A stretch of DNA of 64,000 bases, taken from assembly GCF_000186345.1 (NCBI RefSeq), contig NC_014962.1, positions 992,001 to 1,056,000 on the forward strand. Direction: 5' to 3'. Below the pieces are notes generated by a model. The model saw only the letters and a program-made list of their open reading frames with translations. It was not told where the DNA came from and did no database searches. The translations under genes were made by a program, and so were the position numbers. This DNA comes from Isosphaera pallida ATCC 43644 (lineage in GTDB: Bacteria; Planctomycetota; Planctomycetia; Isosphaerales; Isosphaeraceae). Shown in pieces: positions 11,417 to 20,365 of the stretch; positions within the stretch are counted from its first letter, which is position 1; each line of letters starts with the position of its first letter.

Positions 11417-12685
11417 ATGACCCGTCGTTTCTCAACATCCGCCGCGGCTGGCTCTTCGGGTTGGGACCGCCGCGCATTTCTGCAAAGCCTCGGTTTGGGC
11501 GGCGCAGTCGCCGCGCTTCATGGCCTGGGTCTGGAGACTGCCCGGGGTTATCAAGCCAACGATACGCTGCACATCGGCATCATGGGGGTCGGCGGCCGCG
11601 CCCGCGCGTTGATGTCCAGCCTCGTCAAGTTCCCCAACGTCAAAATCACCGCGCTTTGCGACGTGTGGGACCACTCCCTTGAAGAAGGTCGCAAGCTCGC
11701 CGATCCCAACGCCTTCGTCACCAAGTCGCACGATGATTTTCTGGCCCGCAACGACCTCGACGCCGTTCTCATCGGTTCTCCCGACCACTGGCACGTCCCG
11801 ATGACCATCGCCTGTTGCAAGGCAGGCAAGGATGTTTATGTCGAAAAGCCCTTGACCCATCAACCCGAGGAAGGGGCCCAACTCATCGCCGTCCACGACC
11901 AAACCAAGCGGGTTGTCCAAGTCGGTACCCAACAGCGCTCGATGCCTCAATACATCAAGGCGAACCAGCTCATCCGCGACGGCAAAATCGGCCAGGTGTT
12001 CAAAGCCCATCTGAGTTGGAACCGTTGGGTGCCCAACCGGATGAAGCGCTACGATCCGGGGGTCGATCCCGCGTCGGTCGATTGGAAAGGGTTTCTCGGC
12101 AATGCCCCCGAACAACCCTTCGACGGCTACCGCTTCCGCAACTGGCGCTGGTTTTGGGACTTCGGCGGCGGTATCCTCACCGACCTGATGGTGCATCAAA
12201 TCGACATCGCCCACTGGTTCCTCGACCTCAAGGAGCCGCAGCGGGCCGCGGCCTTTGGCCGCAAGGTGGCCGCCGAGGCGTGGGAAACGCCCGACACGAT
12301 CGAATGCGTTTTAGACTACGGCCCCCCCCTCCAGACCTTCTTCGAAGGCGGCTTCTCCAATGCCCGCAATCGAGCCATGATCACCTTCATAGGCACCAGC
12401 GGCACGATCTACCTCGACCGAGGCCGCTACGAATTCACTCCCGCCGACGCCGAAACGCCCACCGAAACCCTTGTCCTGGGCACCGACCCCCGCAAAGGTC
12501 TCGACTTTTACGACAATCCCGACGGCGAAACGCTCCACATAGCCGACTGGCTCGACGCGATCCGCACCCGCCGCGTCCCCAACGCCCCCGTCGAAGCCGG
12601 TGTCACTGCTGCCAATGCCGCCCACCTCGGCAACCAGGCGTATCGATCCGGCCAGGTCGCCGTGATGCGATCCAACCCGGTGTGA
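11417..12685 (+). CDS. Tat-exported Gfo/Idh/MocA-family oxidoreductase
   Basis: This is an NAD(P)-dependent sugar or cyclitol dehydrogenase-like protein, probably periplasmic. From the ATG at 11417 (GGAG about 9 nt upstream) it has 422 residues. The signal carries a twin-arginine motif WDRRAFLQSL near residue 17. The Rossmann start follows (IGIMGVGGRA), then the conserved DVYVEKPL lysine-proline motif, and a C-terminal alpha/beta domain with DLMVHQIDIAHW. Such secreted forms are greatly expanded in planctomycetes. Substrate is unknown. The transcript probably ends at the strong hairpin at 12744-12779. Confidence 0.93.
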   Translation: MTRRFSTSAAAGSSGWDRRAFLQSLGLGGAVAALHGLGLETARGYQANDTLHIGIMGVGGRARALMSSLVKFPNVKITALCDVWDHSLEEGRKLADPNAFVTKSHDDFLARNDLDAVLIGSPDHWHVPMTIACCKAGKDVYVEKPLTHQPEEGAQLIAVHDQTKRVVQVGTQQRSMPQYIKANQLIRDGKIGQVFKAHLSWNRWVPNRMKRYDPGVDPASVDWKGFLGNAPEQPFDGYRFRNWRWFWDFGGGILTDLMVHQIDIAHWFLDLKEPQRAAAFGRKVAAEAWETPDTIECVLDYGPPLQTFFEGGFSNARNRAMITFIGTSGTIYLDRGRYEFTPADAETPTETLVLGTDPRKGLDFYDNPDGETLHIADWLDAIRTRRVPNAPVEAGVTAANAAHLGNQAYRSGQVAVMRSNPV

Positions 12686-12743
12686 ACTGGACATGTCTCC
12701 GACAATCCTCGTTCGACACGTCCACCTCGATCCTCCTTACAAA

Positions 12744-12779
12744 GCGCTTCTCCCCTCAAAACCCGTTGAGGGGGAGCGC
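12744..12779 (+). terminator. hairpin terminator after the Gfo/Idh gene
   Basis: The outer arms GCGCT/AGCGC and inner 8-bp arms CCCCTCAA/TTGAGGGG are separated by a small internal loop (3 against 1 nt), with a 6-nt apical loop. It lies 58 nt after the stop codon. No T-run follows. Confidence 0.65.
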
Positions 12780-12935
12780 ATCGTTCGCGTCAGCTCAAGA
12801 TAGTTGGTTGGGTTGTGGCGATTTTTTGAATTTTGGGTTTTTGCTTGACTTATCGGTAGGACGGCGGTGATTTTGAGACAAAGTGGAGTCAACCGTTTGA
12901 AACCGAGTCTCAACGTCCTTTGACGAGTCATCCCT

Positions 12936-15491
12936 ATGAATCCCACGCGACGGCGTCGCGCGACCTGGGCACCGGTCGCCGCGGCCCTGATCGGTTGGGG
13001 AGCGACCCTGGGCGTCGCCCTCCCCGTGTCCGTCTCCCGCGTTCAGGCTCAGAACGCGGAGAACTCCCCGGCGCGTCTGGTTCCGGGCGAGCAACTGGTC
13101 TACTATCTTGAATGGGTCGGTCTGGACGCCCGCCGCGACGACTGGAACCGCACCGCCGCCGCTCAGGTTCTCAACGAAGCCGGATATGGACGAATCCTTA
13201 ACCAAATCGTTGAGCAAATCGCCTCCTATGCGGAACGATCGATGGGGCCCAATGGGCCCGACCTTGATTTCGTTCGCGCCGTAGTGACACGGGTGGTCGA
13301 TCGCGGCTTCGCCCTGGGGGTTCAGGCCAACTTCGCCGAGCCGGTTCAGGGGAATCCATTACGCGCGGCGGTGGCGGTCTTCACCGGAGTGGGCCGCAAT
13401 GATCTGCGGCCGACTCTCGAGGTGCTGCTGGGGCAATTCGGGTTCAACACGGTCCAAGCCGAAGACGTAACCTATTGGATTTTGCCGCCGCCCCCTGTCT
13501 TTGAAACTGCCGCGATCTGGTTCGTGGGCGAGGACCTGGTCATCGCCGCCGGGCAGGACAACGTGGCCCAACTCGTCAACGACGTAGCCCAGGGTCGCTC
13601 CCCTAGCGCTCTGAAGAACCCGATTCGTGAACGTCTGGTCAACCCGACCGATGCCCAGGCAATCCGGGCGCTCGGTCTGGGCTTCATCGAATTGGAAGGG
13701 GTGCCGTTCGGCGCCGCCAGTCAAGCGTTGGGCCTGGATGGTCTCAAGCGTGTCGAGTCGGTCATCGGTTTTCAAGGCGCGGCTCTGGCGACCGAAGCCC
13801 GGATCGTGGCACCCGCGCCTCGTCGCGGGCTATTGACCCTGCTGGATCAACCGGGACTCGATTGGGACAACCCGCCGCCCATCCCCGCCGAGGTCAACGA
13901 CTTCACCATCGTCTCGTTCGACCCCGCCGCCGCCATCAAGCTGGCCAAGACCCTGACCGGCGAGTTCGACCCCCGCGCCCCCGCTCAAATCGACCAGACG
14001 CTCGCGGACATCAAAACGCGATTTCAAATCGATCTCGAAGGCGACTGGATCAAGGCGATTGGTCACCAGTTCTCGTTCTTTGTGGTGCCGCCCTCCGAAA
14101 ACGACAACCTGAACATGCTTTATTTCCGCGTTCCCAAGGTGGCGATGGTGGCCCAACCGCGCGACCCGGCCCAATTCCGCGCCGGGTTGGATCGGACCAT
14201 GAACGCCGTCAACCCCCTGCTGGCCAACGCGGGGATGCCGATGTTCGACGCCGCGTTTGAAGAAATGGGGATGCGCTTCGAGTTTCCCGAGGGTCCGCCC
14301 GCCAGCGGACAGTTGCAATTCCGCAAGCTCAAAACCGGCGACGGCTGGGCGTTGACGATTCCCCCGGCGGTCTTTCCGATGAATGTCGGAGTACGGCCCA
14401 CCGCGCTGGTCGGTCCGCGCGACTTCGTGCTGAGCGTCTCGCCCGAGGCCGCCCGCCAAGTGACCGCCATCCGCGCGGGCGAACAACCATCCTGGTTTGA
14501 ACAAAAGTCTAATCGTCAATTGATCCAGGACTTGAAGACGGGCGGCAAGCCGATCCTGTTCGCCATCACCGACCCCCGCGACACCACGCCGCAGTTCCTC
14601 ATGAATGTGCCGGCGATGGTGCAAGGTCTCGCGGGCTTCACCGCCTACCTCAACCCGGACGCGCCTCCGTTCGTGCTGGAGATCGACCCCGACGACATCC
14701 CCTCGCGGGCGTCGCTTCGAAAGCCGCTCTTTCCCAACACCGTGCTGGCCAGCGTGGACGACTTCGGCCTGACCATTCGCACCCGCACCTCGCTGCCCGC
14801 GGCTAACGTCGGCGTGAGCACCGGGGCGTTCGCCACCGCCTTGATGCTGCCTGCCGTGCAGTCAGCCCGCGAGGCGGCCCGTCGCACCCAGTGCGCCAAC
14901 AATCTCAAGCAAATGGCGATCGCCGCCTTCAATTACGAAGTCGTGTATGGACGATTCCCCGACGACATCCGCGACCCCAAAACCGGCGAGCCGCTGCTGT
15001 CGTGGCGGGTGGCGATTCTGCCCTATCTGGAACAACAAAATCTCTACAATCGCTTCAAGCTGGACGAACCCTGGGACAGCCCGCACAACCTGGAATTGCT
15101 CAACGAGATGCCGGCGATCTTCCGTTGTCCCTCGGACGACACAATGGGTGAAGGGATGACTGGCTATCTCTCGTTCCGTGGTCCCGGAGCGTTTCTGGAT
15201 CGTCCTGGCGGAACGTCGCTCGTCGAGATCTCTGACGGCACCTCGAACACGATCATGGTGGCCGAGGGCTTGGAGGGTGTTGAGTGGACCCGGCCCCGGG
15301 ACTTCACGTTCGACCCCGAGGCGGAGATGCCAGTGGAGGGGATCGGCTCGAAGCATCCTGGCGGGTACAACGCCCTGTTCGGGGATGGCTCGGTGCGGTT
15401 CCTGCGAACCACGCTCGACCCGCAAACCCTCAAGGCGCTCATCACCCGAAACGGGGGCGAGATCATCAATCCCAACGGACTGTTGCCCTAA
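12936..15491 (+). CDS. exported protein with C-terminal DUF1559 domain (paralogue 1)
   Basis: The protein has 851 residues with a Sec-type signal (basic start, hydrophobic core, cleavage near VQAQ-N, about residue 34). Residues 40-620 form a large domain I do not recognise, shared with the next gene (the conserved W-N-TAAA motif near residue 70 appears in both). Residues from about 630 match the DUF1559 pseudopilin-like family: LMLPAVQSAREAARRTQC, a cysteine-containing middle (FRCPSD), DGTSNTIMVAE and the C-terminal HPGGYNALFGDGSVRF. The prepilin GFTLIELLVVIAII leader normally preceding this domain is missing, so it cannot be processed as a pilin here. It is followed after 34 bp by its paralogue; co-transcription is likely. 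Function unknown. Confidence 0.9.
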   Translation: MNPTRRRRATWAPVAAALIGWGATLGVALPVSVSRVQAQNAENSPARLVPGEQLVYYLEWVGLDARRDDWNRTAAAQVLNEAGYGRILNQIVEQIASYAERSMGPNGPDLDFVRAVVTRVVDRGFALGVQANFAEPVQGNPLRAAVAVFTGVGRNDLRPTLEVLLGQFGFNTVQAEDVTYWILPPPPVFETAAIWFVGEDLVIAAGQDNVAQLVNDVAQGRSPSALKNPIRERLVNPTDAQAIRALGLGFIELEGVPFGAASQALGLDGLKRVESVIGFQGAALATEARIVAPAPRRGLLTLLDQPGLDWDNPPPIPAEVNDFTIVSFDPAAAIKLAKTLTGEFDPRAPAQIDQTLADIKTRFQIDLEGDWIKAIGHQFSFFVVPPSENDNLNMLYFRVPKVAMVAQPRDPAQFRAGLDRTMNAVNPLLANAGMPMFDAAFEEMGMRFEFPEGPPASGQLQFRKLKTGDGWALTIPPAVFPMNVGVRPTALVGPRDFVLSVSPEAARQVTAIRAGEQPSWFEQKSNRQLIQDLKTGGKPILFAITDPRDTTPQFLMNVPAMVQGLAGFTAYLNPDAPPFVLEIDPDDIPSRASLRKPLFPNTVLASVDDFGLTIRTRTSLPAANVGVSTGAFATALMLPAVQSAREAARRTQCANNLKQMAIAAFNYEVVYGRFPDDIRDPKTGEPLLSWRVAILPYLEQQNLYNRFKLDEPWDSPHNLELLNEMPAIFRCPSDDTMGEGMTGYLSFRGPGAFLDRPGGTSLVEISDGTSNTIMVAEGLEGVEWTRPRDFTFDPEAEMPVEGIGSKHPGGYNALFGDGSVRFLRTTLDPQTLKALITRNGGEIINPNGLLP
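14955..15090 (+). repeat. 136-bp block identical to 17644-17779 (copy 1)
   Basis: These 136 bases inside the DUF1559 domain of the first paralogue are identical, including third codon positions, to the same region of the second paralogue. Flanking homologous stretches are also near-identical, while the N-terminal two thirds have diverged strongly. Confidence 0.97.
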
Positions 15492-15525
15492 ACCCTAGGT
15501 TCCGAACCTCACGAGGACGCTCATC

Positions 15526-18168
15526 ATGATTCGCACTCGCTCGTGGATCCCTTGCGGGATCGCGGCGCTCGTTCTGGTCGGGCCGGGGACGTTGGCCCTG
15601 GCCCAGACCGAACCGCGTCCGTTGCAGATCATCCCCGCCGAAGAGGTGTTCGGCGTCATCGGCTCGCGCGGCCTCAACGCCGATCGCGCCGCCTGGAACC
15701 AAACCGCCGCCGCCCGTCTGGTCACGGAAACCCAACTCGGTCCCGTGTTGCAAAGCCTCGGCGGCCAGGCGCTGACCTGGTTCACCAAGAATTCCCCCCC
15801 ACCCGACGACAACGACGCCGCCGCGAAAGCGATGCCCTCGCCCCGCGAAATCGCCGCTCTGGTTAAGCATGTGTTCGACTTCGGGTTCGTCGAGGCGTTC
15901 GTCGGCGATCCTAGCCGTCCCGAGACCATCCGCATCATCGGGGTCATCCCCAAGGTGCGTGGTTCAGACAATCAAGCGGTGGTCGATCGGTTGCTCGATC
16001 AAGTCGGCCCAACACGGATGATCGGCGACCGCTCAGTTCGGTTCCGCGCGGAACCGCCGCTCTCACACGCGGTCTGGTACGAGGGTTCGCACCTGGTGTT
16101 GGTGGCCGTCGAGAGCCGGGACGAGGCGAATCTCGTCGCTGAGGTCGAGCGAATCGTCGCTGCCGCCCAGGGCAAGAGCGCTCGTTTGGCCGACGATCCG
16201 CGCGTCCGCAACATCAAGCCATTTGTCCCCGATACGACCATCCTCGTTCAAGGGTTCTTGGAACTCGATCGGTTCGTCGCGGGTTCCGAGGAATTGACCA
16301 AACTCGGGTTGGATGGACTTAAGGCGGTGCGTTTCCAGATCGGCGCGCGGGGACCAGCGATCGTGACCGGCCTGCGGGTCGATTTGCCCTCGCCGCGACG
16401 CGGGTTGGCCGCGATGCTCGACAACGCAGGGTTCGCCTCCACCGACCTGCCGCCGATTCCCAAGGAGGCCGCGAGCTTCGTCGCCTTCGACCTCCAACCG
16501 GCTCGATTGGTCGATCAAGGTCTCAAAATCGCCGAGGAGTTCGATCCCCAAATTCGCCCGTCCGTCGAGGGGTTCCTGGAGCAATTCCGCGAACGGGTCG
16601 GCTTCGACCCCCGCAACGATCTCCTGGCCCGATTCGGTCCCCGAGGCGCGTTCTACCTCCAACCCAACGTGGTGGGCGACGGTCTGGACTGGGGCGGCTT
16701 CAAGGTGCCCAAGCCGATCCTGCTCATGGATGTGAACGATCGTCCCGCCCTGGAGCGGACGCTCAAGCAAGGCGTCGCGCGAATCAACCCCGTCCTGGCC
16801 AGCCTGGGCAGCGTCATGGACTGGTTGCCGGGACGGCAAGGGATTGAATTCCAGCCAAACGACATGTTGATTGAGCGCCCCGGCGAACCCCCGGTGGATT
16901 TCCCTCCCCCTCGCGGGCCGAATGTTCTCGCAATGAACATGGGTGGCCAACAACCGCGCCGATCCGGCAACCGAGTCTCCGAGTTTCGCCCGCTCAAGGA
17001 CGGCCGTTCCGGCTATTCCTTGACAATTCCGCCCGGCGTCATGCCGTTGCCGGTGGCGATTCGTCCCACCTTCGAGTTCGGTCCCAAGGCGGCGGTCATG
17101 GCGCTCAATCCCGACCTCGCCGCCGAGGCGGTCGCCGTCCAAACGACCCCCGGCGGTCTCTGGATCGACCAGCCCGACCATCGCAAGTTGCTCGAAGGCT
17201 TGCCGCCCAAGGTCCTCATGCTGGCGGTGGACGACCCCCGCGAATCGACCCCCTATCTGCTGGCCAACGCCCCGGTGTTGGCTCAAACCATGATGGTCGG
17301 CGCGCATCGCGCCATGATGACGGAACGCGGCGAACCGATCAAACCGCCCATTTTGACGTTCGATCCCGACGACCTGCCAACCATCGCCCAGCTCAAAGCG
17401 CCGTTGTTTCCGAATGTGACCACCGTTTCGGTGGACGACCAGGGGTTGCTGATCGTCTCCTCGGTCTCAGTCCCCAGCATAGGAATTGGTCTCGACTCGG
17501 TGGGCACCACGGTTCCAGTGGCCATTGCTTTGACACTGCCTGCCGTGCAGTCAGCCCGCGAGGCGGCCCGTCGCGCTCAGTGTACCAACAACCTCAAATA
17601 CATCGGTCTTGCGATGTACATTTACCACGATACGTTCAATCGGTTCCCCGACGACATCCGCGACCCCAAAACCGGCGAGCCGCTGCTGTCGTGGCGGGTG
17701 GCGATTCTGCCCTATCTGGAACAACAAAATCTCTACAATCGCTTCAAGCTGGACGAACCCTGGGACAGCCCGCACAACCGGGAGTTGCTCAAGGAGATGC
17801 CGGCGTTGTTCCGATGCCCTTCGGACTATACGATGGGTGAAGGGATGACCGGCTATCTTTCATTCCGTGGTCCCGGAGCGTTTCTGGATCGTCCCGGCGG
17901 GACGCGGATCAACGAGATCACCGACGGCACCTCCAACACGATCATGGTGGCCGAGAGCCTGGAGGGTGTTGAGTGGACCCGGCCCCGGGACTTCACGTTC
18001 GACCCCGAGGCGGAGGTTCCGGCGGAAGGGATCGGCTCGAAGCATCCTGGCGGGTACAACGCCCTGTTCGGGGATGGCTCGGTGCGATTCCTGAAAACCA
18101 CGCTTGAGCCGCAAACCCTCAAGGCGCTCATCACCCGCAATGGGGGCGAGGTCATTTCGATTCCTTGA
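15526..18168 (+). CDS. exported protein with C-terminal DUF1559 domain (paralogue 2)
   Basis: The protein has 880 residues with a signal peptide ending near LALAQ-T (about residue 27). It has the same layout as the preceding gene: a diverged N-terminal domain (about residues 30-660) and a C-terminal DUF1559 domain beginning at LTLPAVQSAREAARRAQC. It also lacks a prepilin leader. The start has an ATG 34 bp after the upstream stop, with GAGGA before it. The DUF1559 part is far more similar between the two genes than the N-terminal part, down to 136 bp of exact DNA identity, which suggests gene conversion. Role unknown; a cell-surface or periplasmic structural role would fit DUF1559. Confidence 0.9.
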   Translation: MIRTRSWIPCGIAALVLVGPGTLALAQTEPRPLQIIPAEEVFGVIGSRGLNADRAAWNQTAAARLVTETQLGPVLQSLGGQALTWFTKNSPPPDDNDAAAKAMPSPREIAALVKHVFDFGFVEAFVGDPSRPETIRIIGVIPKVRGSDNQAVVDRLLDQVGPTRMIGDRSVRFRAEPPLSHAVWYEGSHLVLVAVESRDEANLVAEVERIVAAAQGKSARLADDPRVRNIKPFVPDTTILVQGFLELDRFVAGSEELTKLGLDGLKAVRFQIGARGPAIVTGLRVDLPSPRRGLAAMLDNAGFASTDLPPIPKEAASFVAFDLQPARLVDQGLKIAEEFDPQIRPSVEGFLEQFRERVGFDPRNDLLARFGPRGAFYLQPNVVGDGLDWGGFKVPKPILLMDVNDRPALERTLKQGVARINPVLASLGSVMDWLPGRQGIEFQPNDMLIERPGEPPVDFPPPRGPNVLAMNMGGQQPRRSGNRVSEFRPLKDGRSGYSLTIPPGVMPLPVAIRPTFEFGPKAAVMALNPDLAAEAVAVQTTPGGLWIDQPDHRKLLEGLPPKVLMLAVDDPRESTPYLLANAPVLAQTMMVGAHRAMMTERGEPIKPPILTFDPDDLPTIAQLKAPLFPNVTTVSVDDQGLLIVSSVSVPSIGIGLDSVGTTVPVAIALTLPAVQSAREAARRAQCTNNLKYIGLAMYIYHDTFNRFPDDIRDPKTGEPLLSWRVAILPYLEQQNLYNRFKLDEPWDSPHNRELLKEMPALFRCPSDYTMGEGMTGYLSFRGPGAFLDRPGGTRINEITDGTSNTIMVAESLEGVEWTRPRDFTFDPEAEVPAEGIGSKHPGGYNALFGDGSVRFLKTTLEPQTLKALITRNGGEVISIP
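17644..17779 (+). repeat. 136-bp block identical to 14955-15090 (copy 2)
   Basis: Second copy of the exact repeat, in frame and at the homologous site of the downstream paralogue. The direct orientation, 2.7 kb apart, would allow recombination deleting or fusing the two genes. Confidence 0.97.
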
Positions 18169-18169
18169 A

Positions 18170-18194
18170 GCGGATTCAAGGAGGAACGATCCGC
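18170..18194. terminator. weak hairpin between convergent genes
   Basis: GCGGAT and ATCCGC form a 6-bp stem with a 13-nt loop immediately after the stop of the second DUF1559 paralogue, facing a convergent gene at 18251. It lacks a T-run. Confidence 0.3.
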
Positions 18195-18250
18195 GCTTGT
18201 AAGCCAATGACACCCTTCTGATTCCCTCCTCCCGAACCGACTGCTAACCT

Positions 18251-19747
18251 TCAGGCGGTCGGTTCGACGGGGCGGGCGTAACGGGTGCGGGTTGCTCGAC
18301 CGATGAGGACGAGTTGCCGCAAGGCCTCGCTGCCGAGGAGACCGGCGCAGCCCAGCAGAATCCAGCCGAGACGTTGCAGGAAGGCGTCGGCGGAGTTCAA
18401 AGTGGCGGGGGTGACTCGACGCAGGTGTTCCAAACTGATGTGGGTTTGAGTAAGCGACGATTCCAGCAGGTCAAGACGTTCACGAAGTTGGATTGACTGA
18501 TCAGGTAGCGACTCGGCGAAGTCGGCGGCCAGCCGTTCCCAGGCGTCCTGGGCCGTCTTGAATTCGTCGCGGTGGACCAAGAGGTCGTCAAGCCTCTGAG
18601 CCGAGGCGATCAGCACAGCGGACGAGCCTTTGAGTCCAGCCTGAATCCGAGGTAGACCGTCGGCGGCCTTGCGAAGGGGTTCGCGGCCTTCCTGGAGCGC
18701 CTCGGCCAGTTCGATGAGCCGGTGACTCTGGCGTAATAAATCGGTGATTTCGCCGGTGAGCTTGGGCAGGACCTTGGCGATTCGGGCCACCTGGTCGGGC
18801 AACGCGCGGGCCAGCGGTTCGACCCGCTCGCGTTGGGCCAGCGCCACGGCGAGGCTGCCGCGGGTTTGAGCCACCACGACCCGCGCCGCTTCTAATGATT
18901 CGTGGATGCGGGGAACGAGGCGGGCGCGGGCGTCGAGTTCGGTTCGCATGGCGTCGAGGCTGGCGGAAATCTCGCAAAGACCTTGAGCGGCGTTGGTGAG
19001 CCGATCGCGCCAGGGGTTGCCCATGAGGGGAATCCAGCGGGCGGCGAGGTCGCGGGTGATGGCGTGAGCGTTGTCGGAGACCTTGCGGGCGGAATTCAGA
19101 GCATCTTGAAGAGTGTGGATCGCTTGGGGATCAAGCGCGTCGCGGGTGGCTTGCAGACCGCGGTCGAGGTCGTCTAGGGCGTCGTGGACCAGCTGGAGCG
19201 GCTGAAAGTCGAGCTGGGCGGCGTGGGTTAGTTCGACGAGACCCTTGGCGGTGGTTTCCAGACCACGGGTGGCCTGGTCCAGTTCCTGCGAAGCTCGCAG
19301 GCCAGCCGGCCCCAGGCGGTTGGCCCAGTCGGCGGCCTGTTCTAGGGTGCGATCCAAGGCGGCGATCAATTCGGGGCGGGCCAGGCTCGCCAGGCTGGAG
19401 GTTCCTCGACCGGCCGCGTCGAGCGCGTCGCGTAACGCCTCTAAGGCGTCGGCGTCCAGAGGCCGGGCACGGGCGAGGCGGGCGAACTGCTCAGCGCGGC
19501 CGCGCAGTTCGGCCACGCGGTCGGCGGTGAAGGGTTGGCGCGCTTGGTCGAGTTGTTGGCGAAGTAGGGTCACTTGGTCCGCGGAGGCGTCCGCGAAGGT
19601 TTCGACGCTTCGCAAGGTGGCCTGGACCTCGGCAGGCCGGGGCAGGGCGTCACGTAGCCAGAGTAGGGCCGTCGCGCCGGCGATCGCCAGAAGCACCCGG
19701 ACCGCGCGACCGATTCGCTCATCAACCACGGGGGCGGAGACGCTCAT
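18251..19747 (-). CDS. helical membrane protein of unknown function
   Basis: I do not recognise the family. From the ATG at 19747 it has 498 residues. There is one N-terminal TM segment (about residues 16-32, VRVLLAIAGATALLWL), a long Ala/Leu/Arg/Glu/Gln-rich helical region of about 400 residues with heptad-like spacing and few glycines, and a second TM near the C-terminus (LGWILLGCAGLLGSEAL). The ends would be cytoplasmic and the coiled-coil body outside, or the reverse. It resembles in layout, not in motif, chemoreceptor-like or membrane-spacer coiled coils. It may form an operon with the kinase and small protein upstream on the minus strand. The frame stays open to 19840, so the start is uncertain. 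Confidence 0.75.
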   Translation of the reverse strand: MSVSAPVVDERIGRAVRVLLAIAGATALLWLRDALPRPAEVQATLRSVETFADASADQVTLLRQQLDQARQPFTADRVAELRGRAEQFARLARARPLDADALEALRDALDAAGRGTSSLASLARPELIAALDRTLEQAADWANRLGPAGLRASQELDQATRGLETTAKGLVELTHAAQLDFQPLQLVHDALDDLDRGLQATRDALDPQAIHTLQDALNSARKVSDNAHAITRDLAARWIPLMGNPWRDRLTNAAQGLCEISASLDAMRTELDARARLVPRIHESLEAARVVVAQTRGSLAVALAQRERVEPLARALPDQVARIAKVLPKLTGEITDLLRQSHRLIELAEALQEGREPLRKAADGLPRIQAGLKGSSAVLIASAQRLDDLLVHRDEFKTAQDAWERLAADFAESLPDQSIQLRERLDLLESSLTQTHISLEHLRRVTPATLNSADAFLQRLGWILLGCAGLLGSEALRQLVLIGRATRTRYARPVEPTA

Positions 19748-19886
19748 CGGGACGATTCCATTCTTTCCAGGGCAACGGCGGTTCATTGATCCAATCCAAC
19801 CCGGCCCATTCCAAACGGGAGGGGACGGGCGGTCGGGCATGGCCGGTCGCGTCGTCGTGGGCTTAGGGGTGATGTGGTTGCTGTGA

Positions 19887-20228
19887 TCAAGCCTCGGAGG
19901 TGAGAAAGACCAACCGGGTCGAATATTTAGGGCCTTCGCCCTGAAGGAAGTCGACTTCAGACTCGTCGTCGGCGAATGGTGCCCATTCGTCGCGGTCCAC
20001 TCGACGCAGTTCGGCCTCGACTACGGAGCCGACGAAGACGCGGACCCGGCCATCGGGCTGAATTGGTCGCAACGCGGTCTCTTGAGCGTGACGCGCCGCG
20101 GTGGCCAGGTCGGGGGCGTTGATTCCAATCAGGATGAAGTAACCGGTCGAACCGGGCGGGCCCGATTCGTCGCGCTCTCCGAGTGGCTGATCCAAACGCA
20201 CAGTGACGTGGGCTTGATAGTGGTTCAT
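19887..20228 (-). CDS. small conserved-looking hypothetical protein
   Basis: The protein has 113 residues from the ATG at 20228, or 124 from the ATG at 20261. It is soluble and acidic with no signal peptide, and mixes strand and helix-like segments (NHYQAHVTVRLDQPL, GYFILIGINAPDLATAARHAQE, VRVFVGSVVEAELRRVDRDEW). The DLATAARHAQE helix between strands suggests a small alpha/beta sandwich, possibly of the ACT or ferredoxin-like kind (inference only). It lies between the kinase-receiver gene and the coiled-coil gene on the same strand. No function is assignable. Confidence 0.65.
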   Translation of the reverse strand: MNHYQAHVTVRLDQPLGERDESGPPGSTGYFILIGINAPDLATAARHAQETALRPIQPDGRVRVFVGSVVEAELRRVDRDEWAPFADDESEVDFLQGEGPKYSTRLVFLTSEA

Positions 20229-20310
20229 TCTCGTCGGATCACTCCAATCTAAAGGGACCATGAAACCCAGGTGAGACGGGAGGACGTTGGACGAGCGACG
20301 CGCGTGAGGG

Positions 20311-20348
20311 GGAGCGTCGTGACATTGCAGGAGCGTCGTGACATTGCA
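20311..20348. repeat. 19-bp perfect tandem duplication
   Basis: The unit ggagcgtcgtgacattgca occurs twice without mismatch at 20311-20329 and 20330-20348. It lies between the kinase stop and the start of the small hypothetical gene. Confidence 0.95.
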
Positions 20349-20365
20349 TTAGATAAGCGACCTTC

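Noticed and set aside
16063-17307. 414-codon minus-strand frame opposite the second DUF1559 fusion
   Set aside because: The plus-strand frame encodes a protein homologous to its tandem neighbour; the antisense frame has no support.
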